Positions 46,549-53,067 of a DNA stretch of 64,000 nt are shown here, in pieces; position 1 is the stretch's first letter, and each line of letters starts with the position of its first letter. Under the pieces are notes generated by a model. It was not told where the DNA came from. It made no database searches and saw only the letters and a program-made list of their open reading frames with translations. The stretch is taken from NCBI RefSeq assembly GCF_020194175.1, contig NZ_JADYVX010000012.1, positions 62,001-126,000 of the forward strand, read 5' to 3'. The DNA is from Bradyrhizobium sp. BRP22. GTDB lineage: Bacteria; Pseudomonadota; Alphaproteobacteria; Rhizobiales; Xanthobacteraceae. Made by a program: the position numbers and the translations under genes.

Positions 46549-47130
46549 ATGCTGAGCGTGATTATTCCGACCGAGGGCGACGAGCGGGCCGCGGTCGCGA
46601 CACTCGCGGCGCTGGTTCCGGGCGCCGCGGCCGGACTCGTGAAAGAGGTGCTGCTGGTCGATCGCGCCAAGGATGGTGCCAAGACCGGCGTGATCGAGCG
46701 CGTCGCCGATGTCGCCGGCTGCCGCTTCATGGCGTTCGACGGCACGCGCGCCGCCGCGCTGGCGGCCGGCGCCCGCCAGGCACGCTCGCCGTGGCTGATG
46801 TTCCTGCATGCCGGCGCCGTGCTCGACAGCGGCTGGATCGAGGAAACCTCCCAGTTCATCCAGGGCGTCGCGATGAGCGGCCGGCCGCGGGCCGGCATCT
46901 TCCGCTACGCCCGCTCGCCCTATGCCGACACCAGCCTGCGCGACAGCTTCAAATTCGTCGCACGCATGCTGACCGGGCCGACCGCCGAACAGGGCCTCCT
47001 GATCGCGCGCGATCATTATGAGCAGCTCGGCGGCTACCGCCCCGATGCCCGCCGCTCCGAAGCGCGGCTGTTGCGGCAGCTCGGCCGCTCCTCCCGCACC
47101 ATGCTGCGCAGCCGGATCGTGGTAGCGTAG
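46549..47130 (+). CDS. Short GT2-like glycosyltransferase
   Basis: 193 residues. It starts MLSVIIPTEGDERAAVATLA, the nucleotide-sugar-binding first strand of GT2 enzymes, followed by EVLLVDRAKDGAKTGV and WLMFLHAGAVLDSGWIEE, where the usual DxD lies in altered form (HAGAVLD). It ends with GLLIARDHYEQLGGYRPD. The lack of a clear DxD and the short length leave activity uncertain. ATG 46549 is chosen over the TTG directly before it. A palindromic repeat follows the stop. Confidence 0.75.
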   Translation: MLSVIIPTEGDERAAVATLAALVPGAAAGLVKEVLLVDRAKDGAKTGVIERVADVAGCRFMAFDGTRAAALAAGARQARSPWLMFLHAGAVLDSGWIEETSQFIQGVAMSGRPRAGIFRYARSPYADTSLRDSFKFVARMLTGPTAEQGLLIARDHYEQLGGYRPDARRSEARLLRQLGRSSRTMLRSRIVVA

Positions 47131-47139
47131 AACGTCTCC

Positions 47140-47245
47140 CGTCATTCCGGGATGCGCCGAAGGCGCAGGCCCGGAATCCATCGGGCCGCACACCGTGCAG
47201 ATGAATGGATTCCGGGTTCGCGCCGTTGGCGCGCCCCGGAATGAC
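47140..47245. repeat. Interspersed palindromic repeat, CGTCATTCCGGG type (longer form)
   Basis: Starts CGTCATTCCGGGATGCGCCG and ends GCGCGCCCCGGAATGAC. The central part has GGAATCCATC / GATGAATGGATTCC arms in place of the CTCGAG centre. It lies after the GT2 gene and before the MarR-GNAT promoter. Confidence 0.8.
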
Positions 47246-47265
47246 AGCGCTGGATACTTGCTAAA

Positions 47266-47283
47266 GTCAAACAATTATTTGAC
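47266..47283. promoter_or_regulatory. MarR-type operator candidate
   Basis: An 18-bp palindrome with 6-bp arms GTCAAA (47266-47271) and TTTGAC (47278-47283) and centre CAATTA; 16 of 18 positions are symmetric. It lies 24 bp before the start of the MarR-GNAT gene, a typical autoregulatory site for MarR dimers. Confidence 0.7.
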
Positions 47284-47307
47284 AATGGCAACTATCGAGG
47301 TGCCTCC

Positions 47308-48231
47308 ATGTCAGAGCCGGATTCCGAAACACACGTCGCCGCGGTGCGGGCGTTCAACCGCTTCTACACCCGCAAGCTCGGCGTCCTCGACCAGCATCTA
47401 TTGCAAAGCCCGTTCTCGCTCAGCGAGGCGCGGGTGCTCTACGAGCTCGCTCATCGCGAGGAGATATCGGCGAAGCAGATCGGAACCGAGCTCGGGCTCG
47501 ATCCCGGCTATCTCAGCCGCATCCTCCAGAAATTCGACGAGGATGGGCTTCTGACCCGAACGCCCCTCGCCTCCGACCGCCGGCAATACCAGCTCGGCCT
47601 CACCGCGAAAGGACGGCAGACCTTTGCCAGGATCAACCGCGCCTCGCATGACGAGGTCGCGGCAATGCTGATGCGGCTTGCGCCGGACGATCGCGCGCGC
47701 CTGACGGCCGCAATGGGCACGATCGAGCGGCTGCTCGGCGAGGCCGCACCCCCGCGCGCGGTGCTGCGCGATCCCCGCCCGGGCGACATGGGCTGGGTGG
47801 TGCAGAGCCAAAGCGTGCTCTACGCCAGCGAATATGGCTTCGATTCATCCTACGAGGCACTGGTTGCCGAGATCGTCGCAAAATTCCTGACCTCGTTCGA
47901 AGCCTCGCGCGAACGTTGCTGGATCGCCGATCTCGAGGGGACGCCGGTCGGTTCGGTGTTCCTGGTCAGGCACTCCGACGACGTAGCCAAGCTGAGGCTG
48001 CTCGCGGTCGACCCGGCCGGGCGGGGACAGGGGCTCGGCAAGCGGCTGGTCGGCGAATGCATCAGCTTCGCCAAGGCCTGCGGCTACCGCAAAATCACGC
48101 TGTGGACCCAGAGCATCCTGATCGCCGCGCGAAAAATCTATCAGGACGCCGGCTTCGTGCTGGTGAAGAGCGGGCCGCACCGCAGCTTCGGGCAGGATCT
48201 CGTCGGCGAGACCTGGGAGCGGACGCTGTGA
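47308..48231 (+). CDS. MarR-type regulator fused to a GNAT acetyltransferase
   Basis: 307 residues. The N-terminal half (about 5-145) is a MarR winged helix: FSLSEARVLYELAHREEISAK, DPGYLSRILQKFDEDGLLTR, then the wing SDRRQYQLGLTAKG. The C-terminal half (about 155-305) is GNAT: GSVFLVRHSDDVAKLRLLAV, then the acetyl-CoA loop RGQGLGKRLVGECI and ARKIYQDAGFVLV. This fusion is known in many proteobacteria, but the acetylated substrate is not. A palindrome 24 bp upstream suggests autoregulation. A weak GAGGTG ribosome-binding site precedes the ATG. Confidence 0.92.
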   Translation: MSEPDSETHVAAVRAFNRFYTRKLGVLDQHLLQSPFSLSEARVLYELAHREEISAKQIGTELGLDPGYLSRILQKFDEDGLLTRTPLASDRRQYQLGLTAKGRQTFARINRASHDEVAAMLMRLAPDDRARLTAAMGTIERLLGEAAPPRAVLRDPRPGDMGWVVQSQSVLYASEYGFDSSYEALVAEIVAKFLTSFEASRERCWIADLEGTPVGSVFLVRHSDDVAKLRLLAVDPAGRGQGLGKRLVGECISFAKACGYRKITLWTQSILIAARKIYQDAGFVLVKSGPHRSFGQDLVGETWERTL

Positions 48232-48365
48232 GGCTCGCGCGCCGCCATTCACCGCGGCGCGTCACTGCGGAGCTGCTTGCCTTCCATATCAGGCGAGCGC
48301 ACGCGCTCCGCACCGAGGCTTATCGAGACATGATGCGTGCGTTGTGGGAGTGGTTGTATCTCCGC

Positions 48366-48445
48366 CGTCATTCCGGGGCATCGCGCAGCGATGAACCCGG
48401 AATCTCGAGATTCCGGGTTCGCGCTTCGCGCGCCCCGGAATGACG
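48366..48445. repeat. Interspersed palindromic repeat, CGTCATTCCGGGG type
   Basis: Starts CGTCATTCCGGGGCATCGCG, carries the CCCGGAATCTCGAGATTCCG centre and ends CGCCCCGGAATGACG. It lies between the convergent MarR-GNAT and moaB genes. The sequence 48232-48365 before it shows nothing recognisable. Confidence 0.85.
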
Positions 48446-48457
48446 GCGGCGGTGGAA

Positions 48458-49021
48458 CTAAGCCGTCGCGCCCTGCGCCTTGGGCCGCCGCAGGTGCTCG
48501 TCCAGCCGCGGCATGATCTCGACGAAATTGCAGGGGCGCGTGCGGTAGTCGAGCTGCGCGGCCAGGATGCCGTCCCAGCCGTCGCGGCAGGCGCCGGGCG
48601 AGCCCGGCAGGCAGAAGATGTAGGTCGCGCCCGCGACGCCCGCGGTGGCGCGGCTCTGGATCGTCGAAGCGCCGATCTTGGCGTGGCTCAGCACGTGGAA
48701 GGCGATCGAAAAACCGTCCATCCGCTTTTCGAACAGCGGCTCGATCGCTTCCGGCGTCACGTCGCGGCCGGTGAAGCCGGTGCCGCCGGTGGTGATGATC
48801 GCATCGATGCCGGCGTCTGCGATCCAGCGCCTGATCACGGCGCGGATCGCCTCGACATCGTCGGTGACGATCTCACGCGCTGCGAGCTTGTGGCCGGCGG
48901 CGGTGAGACGGTCCGCCAGCGTCGTTCCGGACTTGTCGTCGGCGAGCGTGCGGCTGTCGGAAATCGTCAGCACCGCGATGTTGAGCGGAATGAACGGTTT
49001 TGATTCGTCGATCGAGGCCAT
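48458..49021 (-). CDS. moaB: Molybdenum cofactor biosynthesis protein B
   Basis: 187 residues of the MogA/MoaB family (molybdopterin adenylyltransferase fold). Landmarks: NIAVLTISDSRT near residue 14, the molybdopterin-binding ITTGGTGFTGRDVTPEAIEP near residue 76, and IFCLPGSPGACRDGWDGI. Known role: adenylation of molybdopterin, or a related step in Moco synthesis. ATG start. It is flanked on both sides by CGTCATTCCGG repeats, and no other Moco gene is in the window. Confidence 0.95.
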   Translation of the reverse strand: MASIDESKPFIPLNIAVLTISDSRTLADDKSGTTLADRLTAAGHKLAAREIVTDDVEAIRAVIRRWIADAGIDAIITTGGTGFTGRDVTPEAIEPLFEKRMDGFSIAFHVLSHAKIGASTIQSRATAGVAGATYIFCLPGSPGACRDGWDGILAAQLDYRTRPCNFVEIMPRLDEHLRRPKAQGATA

Positions 49022-49035
49022 GGTGAACCTTCATC

Positions 49036-49132
49036 CGTCATTCCGGACAGGCCGCGAAGCGGACTGATCCGGAATCTCATCCACGCGGCGAAAGATTCCG
49101 GGTTCGCGCTTTCAGCGCGCCCCGGAATGACG
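49036..49132. repeat. Interspersed palindromic repeat, diverged CGTCATTCCGG type
   Basis: Starts CGTCATTCCGGACAGGCCGC and ends GCGCCCCGGAATGACG, with AATCTCATCC / GATTCCGGGTTCG inside. It lies between moaB and the metallopeptidase gene. Confidence 0.8.
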
Positions 49133-49145
49133 CCAATAATAACAA

Positions 49146-50081
49146 CTACAGCGCCCCGGCACCAAAGGTGTTGCAGGCCGACACCGTGCCCTGCTGGTAG
49201 CCGGTCATGAACCATTGCCGCCGCTGCTGCGCCGAACCATGGGTGAAGGAGTCCGGCACCACCCTGCCCGTCGCCTGCCGCTGCAAGGTGTCGTCGCCGA
49301 TCGCGGTTGCCGTCTTCAGCGCCGCGTCGATGTCGCCGGCCTCGAGGAAGCCCGGCCGCTTCTTCTCTTCGCGGTTGACCCAGACGCCGGAGAGGCAATC
49401 GGCCTGCAGCTCGACCTTCACCTGCAGCGCGTTGGCCTCGGCCTTGCTGTCGGCGGCCTGTTGCAGTCGCGTCACGCGCGGGATGATGCCGAGCAGGTTC
49501 TGCACGTGGTGGCCGGCCTCATGGGCGATGATATAGGCCGCGGTGAACTTGCAGGCGCTGCCCGAGCAGCCGCGGAAGCGCGTCTCGACCTCGCGGAAGA
49601 AGGCAGTGTCGAGATAGATGGTCCTGTCCGGCGGGCAGTAGAACGGCCCCATCGCCGACTGCGCCATGCCGCAGCGGCCGCCATTGGTGGCGTTGCGGAA
49701 CAACACAATCTTCGGACCGGTGAAGGTCTGTCCATTAGCCTGGAAGATCTCGCTCCAGCGATCATCGATCTCGCCGAGGATGCCGGAGATCATGCTGCCC
49801 ATTTCGTCGGTCGGTGCGCCGGTCTTGCCGGACGCCGTCCGGCGGTCGGTCTGGTAGGTCGGCGCCTGTCCGCCGCCGGTGAGGATCTCCGCGCCGCCGA
49901 TCAGGATGCGCGGGTCGATGCCGAAGGCGTAGCCGAGCAGACCGAGCACGATGATCGTGCCGATGCCGAGCCCGCCGCCGCCCATGGGGATGCCGAAACC
50001 GCCGCCTCCGCCGCCGCCATATCCGCCCTCGTCGCGACGATCCTCGATATCGTCGCTGCGGCGAAAATCATCGTAGCGCAT
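49146..50081 (-). CDS. ypfJ: YpfJ-type neutral zinc metallopeptidase
   Basis: 311 residues. A charged N-terminus with a Gly-rich stretch precedes one membrane helix (LGIGTIIVLGLLGYAFG, about 38-54). The catalytic zinc site HEAGHHVQNLLG lies near residue 189. CGMAQSAMGPFYCPPDRTIYLD contains a probable disulfide pair, and ELQADCLSGVWV supplies the third ligand region. Family PF04228. Substrate unknown. It is divergent from ccrM across a 388-bp region crowded with GANTC sites, so its promoter may also be methylation-sensitive. Confidence 0.93.
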   Translation of the reverse strand: MRYDDFRRSDDIEDRRDEGGYGGGGGGGFGIPMGGGGLGIGTIIVLGLLGYAFGIDPRILIGGAEILTGGGQAPTYQTDRRTASGKTGAPTDEMGSMISGILGEIDDRWSEIFQANGQTFTGPKIVLFRNATNGGRCGMAQSAMGPFYCPPDRTIYLDTAFFREVETRFRGCSGSACKFTAAYIIAHEAGHHVQNLLGIIPRVTRLQQAADSKAEANALQVKVELQADCLSGVWVNREEKKRPGFLEAGDIDAALKTATAIGDDTLQRQATGRVVPDSFTHGSAQQRRQWFMTGYQQGTVSACNTFGAGAL

Positions 50082-50223
50082 GGCGGTTTCCCCTCAGTCC
50101 TATCCTATGTAAACGCCGAACAGACGTAAAATTTCCATTCCGTTAATCAATAGCCTGCCCGGCAAATATTGCCTAGTGCGACGCTGCGCCATCGGCGCAT
50201 GACTGATGCTGCGACGTCATCGC

Positions 50224-50525
50224 GAGTCGCGTGAGCGTCTCGGCGACCAACTCGATTCCGATTCCGCTATCGCTGGCGCAATTCGCATATTGCGTGCTGC
50301 GAAGCAGCGCGCGATTCCGAATTCGAAAACGCGCGGCGACGAACTGCGCAGAACTTGTCGCGTGGTATTTTCGATTAAGTCGATTTTTACTTTGCGGGGT
50401 CATGGTGTCGCCAGTCGGTTGTTTGGTCCCGCGTCGCCGACAGCGTCGCCTGAGTCAGAGTCTTGAGTCATGGTTGAGTCGCGTCGCGGGGCGTCTGCAA
50501 GGACGCCCCGCACTAAATTTGAGTC
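50224..50525. promoter_or_regulatory. Cluster of nine GANTC methylation sites at the ccrM promoter and start
   Basis: GANTC occurs at 50224, 50254, 50260, 50313, 50452, 50458, 50465, 50476 and 50521. Four fall within 50452-50480, directly around the ATG at 50470 (GAGTCATGGTTGAGTC). Base composition predicts about one site in 302 bp. GANTC is the sequence methylated by CcrM itself, so this looks like an autoregulatory methylation switch. Confidence 0.85.
50375..50389. promoter_or_regulatory. Near-consensus CtrA box upstream of ccrM
   Basis: TTAA at 50375-50378, seven bases, then TTTA at 50386-50389: seven of eight match the TTAA-N7-TTAA consensus for the cell-cycle regulator CtrA. CtrA activates ccrM in Caulobacter late in the cell cycle. 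The site is about 80 bp before the start codon. Confidence 0.6.
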
Positions 50526-51603
50526 CACGTCATCGGCTCGTATCGTCGTAGGCGATTGCGTCGCCGAGATGTCAAAGCTTGCAGCCGGTTCGGTCGATCT
50601 GGTGTTCGCAGATCCACCGTACAACCTGCAGCTCAAGGGCGATCTCAAGCGTCCGGATGAATCCCATGTCGATGCCGTCGACGACGAGTGGGACAAGTTT
50701 TCCTCTTTCGCCGCCTATGACGATTTCACCCGCGCCTGGCTGCTCGCCGCCCGTCGCGTCATGAAGCCGTCGGCGACGATCTGGGTGATCGGCTCCTATC
50801 ACAATATCTTCCGCGTCGGCGCCATCATGCAGGACCTCGGCTTCTGGCTCCTCAACGATATCGTCTGGCGCAAGTCGAACCCGATGCCGAATTTCCGCGG
50901 CCGCCGCTTCACCAATGCGCACGAGACCATGATCTGGGCCGCGCGTGATGAGAAGGCCAAGGGTTACACGTTCAACTATGAAGCGCTGAAGGCGGCGAAC
51001 GAGGACGTGCAGGCGCGTTCCGACTGGCTGATCCCGCTCTGCACCGGCGAAGAGCGCCTCAAGGGCAAGGATGGCAAGAAGGTCCACCCGACACAGAAGC
51101 CCGAGCAGCTTCTGGCCCGCGTGCTATTGTCGTCGTCGAGGCCCGGCGACCTCGTGATCGATCCCTTCAACGGCACCGGCACCACCGGCGCCGTGGCAAA
51201 ACGTCTCGGACGCCGCTACATCGGCTTCGAGCGCGACAAGGACTATGCGGCCGCCGCCGAAGCGCGCATCGCTGCCATCGAACCGCTGCCGGACGCCACG
51301 CTCGCCCCGTTCATGACCGCGCGCGACGCGCCGCGCGTCGCCTTCTCGGAATTGATCGAGCGCGGCATGATCATGCCGGGCGCAACCCTCGTAGACGCCA
51401 AGAAGCGGGTCGGTGCCCTGGTGCGCGCCGACGGCGCCATCATGCTGGGGGACAAGGTCGGCTCGATCCACCGCATCGGCGCCGTCGCCCAAGGCTCCGG
51501 CGCCTGCAACGGCTGGACCTTCTGGCACATCGAGACCAAGAACGGCCTCAAGCTGATCGACGAACTGCGCGCGGAAATCCGCTCCGAGATGGCCGCGGGC
51601 TGA
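50470..51603 (+). CDS. ccrM: Cell-cycle adenine DNA methyltransferase CcrM (GANTC)
   Basis: 377 residues, a beta-class N6-adenine methyltransferase. The catalytic DPPY motif comes first (LVFADPPYNLQLKGDLKRPD near residue 46). The SAM-binding end is DPFNGTGTTGAVAKRLGRRYIG near residue 228. It has the CcrM-specific C-terminal extension (about 280-377: FSELIERGMIMPGATLVDAK...GSIHRIGAVAQGSGACNGWTFW) that helps recognise DNA. It methylates the A of GANTC after replication and links replication to transcription. No clear Shine-Dalgarno precedes ATG 50470, which is embedded among GANTC sites. A short stem-loop follows the stop. Confidence 0.96.
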   Translation: MVESRRGASARTPRTKFESTSSARIVVGDCVAEMSKLAAGSVDLVFADPPYNLQLKGDLKRPDESHVDAVDDEWDKFSSFAAYDDFTRAWLLAARRVMKPSATIWVIGSYHNIFRVGAIMQDLGFWLLNDIVWRKSNPMPNFRGRRFTNAHETMIWAARDEKAKGYTFNYEALKAANEDVQARSDWLIPLCTGEERLKGKDGKKVHPTQKPEQLLARVLLSSSRPGDLVIDPFNGTGTTGAVAKRLGRRYIGFERDKDYAAAAEARIAAIEPLPDATLAPFMTARDAPRVAFSELIERGMIMPGATLVDAKKRVGALVRADGAIMLGDKVGSIHRIGAVAQGSGACNGWTFWHIETKNGLKLIDELRAEIRSEMAAG

Positions 51604-51621
51604 GCTCTTCGCCAATCCCTC

Positions 51622-51660
51622 CGTCATTCCGGGCTCGCGCAAGCGAGAGCCCGGAATGAC
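51622..51660. terminator. Short CGTCATTCCGGGCTC hairpin after ccrM
   Basis: Arms GTCATTCCGGGCTC and GAGCCCGGAATGAC form a near-perfect 14-bp hairpin with a GCGCAAGCGA loop. It is the minimal form of the CGTCATTCCGGG repeat family. No T-run follows, but its position 20 bp past the ccrM stop suits transcription termination. Confidence 0.6.
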
Positions 51661-51819
51661 AGGGGAGTTCCTGCTCATTCCCGTTATGCCCCGGCGGAAC
51701 AGAGAACCACGCCTCACCGGATGTCACGATGACGCCGTGTTGAACGCTCTCGCCTTGATTCGGCCCGAACCCAGGGCCTACACTCCCCCGAACGGTCGCT
51801 GTTTCGATTGGATTGCCAG

Positions 51820-52146
51820 ATGCGCAGACAATCCGAGACGTTGCTGCTTGTGCCGCTGTTGCCGATCTTCCTGATCGGCATGTTTCCGATCTTGCTGATT
51901 GGCCTGCTCGGCTTTCTCGGCCTCGGCATTTTCGGCATGCTGATGCTGTCGGTCGGCCTGACCAGCGCCATGGACGCGCATAACCACTTCAATCACGACG
52001 TCATTGTGAACGGTTATGGGCGCAGCAGCGAGCGTGCCGTCCAGGCCACCGATCTGCAAACCGCGACGCGCTTCGCCCTGCTCCTGGACGTGGGCGGCAT
52101 CGTCCTGATCCTCGCCAGCGCCGTCAGCCTGATCTATTGCGGCTGA
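51820..52146 (+). CDS. Small hypothetical membrane protein, 108 aa
   Basis: Two or three hydrophobic segments: LLLVPLLPIFLIGMFPILLI, GLLGFLGLGIFGMLMLSVGL, and a C-terminal LLLDVGGIVLILASAVSLIY. A soluble loop (SAMDAHNHFNHDVIVNGYGR) lies between. No known family recognised. ATG 51820 is used; a TTG four codons earlier is possible. The spacer to ccrM holds only the repeat hairpin. The spacer 52147-52281 to the GST shows nothing. Confidence 0.65.
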   Translation: MRRQSETLLLVPLLPIFLIGMFPILLIGLLGFLGLGIFGMLMLSVGLTSAMDAHNHFNHDVIVNGYGRSSERAVQATDLQTATRFALLLDVGGIVLILASAVSLIYCG

Positions 52147-52281
52147 TCGCCAGGCCGGCAAACACGCCTTCACAAATTCATCGCTTGCGCAGCTTACCGA
52201 AATGCGCGCATGACTCGCCGTCCGCGGCAACACGCCGCGTCATGGATTGACCGGCACAAAAAACGAAGGGAGTCATCCTCC

Positions 52282-52968
52282 ATGCTCAAATTCTACTTCA
52301 ATGGCGCGCCGAACCCGAACAAGATCGCGCTGTTCCTCGAAGAGTCCGGTCTGCCTTACGAACTGGTGCCGGTCGACACCCGCAAGGGCGAGCAATTCAA
52401 GCCGGAATTCCTGAAGGTCAATCCAAACGCCAAGGTGCCGGCGATCGACGATGATGGCGTGTTCGTGTTCGACTCCAACGCGATCCTGCTCTACCTCGCC
52501 GAGAAGACCGGCAAATTCCTGCCCGCCAATACGCCCGCGACCCGCGCGCAGACGCTGTCCTGGCTGATGTTCATCGCCACCGGCCTCGGTCCCTATTCCG
52601 GCCAGGCGGTGCATTTCAAGACCGTCGCGCCGAAAGAGCTCGAATACGCCCACAACCGCTACCAGTACGAGGCGAACCGCCATTACAAGATCCTCGACGA
52701 TCACCTCGCCAGGAGCCGCTACATGGTTGGTGACAGCTACAGCATCGTCGACATGGCGTTCTGGGGCTGGGCACGGCTGGGGCCGTTCGTGCTCGGCGAT
52801 GACGCCTATGCGAAATACCCAAACGTCAAGCGCCTTGTCGACGAGATTTCGGCAAGGCCGGCCGCTGCGCGCGCGATCGCATTGAAGGACAAGTTCACCT
52901 TCAAGGCCGAGATGGACGAGGAGGCGAAGAACTTCATGTTCGGCCATCTCAAGACCAGGGTGGCTTAA
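52282..52968 (+). CDS. Glutathione S-transferase (YfcG/nu-like)
   Basis: 228 residues. The N-terminal thioredoxin-like domain has YFNGAPNPNKIALFLEESGL, where an Asn/Pro arrangement replaces the usual catalytic Tyr/Ser as in nu-class and YfcG-like GSTs, then NPNAKVPAIDDDGVFVFDSNAI for glutathione binding. The helical C-terminal domain follows (SRYMVGDSYSIVDMAFWGWA). GGGAG lies about 10 bases before the ATG. A repeat hairpin separates it from the convergent VCBS gene. Confidence 0.9.
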   Translation: MLKFYFNGAPNPNKIALFLEESGLPYELVPVDTRKGEQFKPEFLKVNPNAKVPAIDDDGVFVFDSNAILLYLAEKTGKFLPANTPATRAQTLSWLMFIATGLGPYSGQAVHFKTVAPKELEYAHNRYQYEANRHYKILDDHLARSRYMVGDSYSIVDMAFWGWARLGPFVLGDDAYAKYPNVKRLVDEISARPAAARAIALKDKFTFKAEMDEEAKNFMFGHLKTRVA

Positions 52969-53021
52969 CCGCCGTCCGGCATGCCGGCAGGCGCCTCGCA
53001 TGTGAATCGCGGTGCAGATCG

Positions 53022-53060
53022 GGAAGGCGGGCAAAGGCATGCGCACTGTGCCCACCTTCC
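53022..53060. terminator. Palindrome between convergent GST and VCBS genes
   Basis: GGAAGGCGGGCA (53022-53033) pairs with TGCCCACCTTCC (53049-53060) at 11 of 12 positions, loop of 15 bases. The GGGCAAAG...TGCCCAC core places it with the palindromes at 78-133 and 6555-6581. It probably terminates one or both convergent genes. Confidence 0.55.
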
Positions 53061-53067
53061 GATTGCG

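Noticed and set aside
47279..47284. TTGACA as a -35 for the MarR-GNAT gene
   Set aside because: A -10 at normal spacing would fall on the start codon, leaving no leader; the hexamer is better explained as half of the palindrome.
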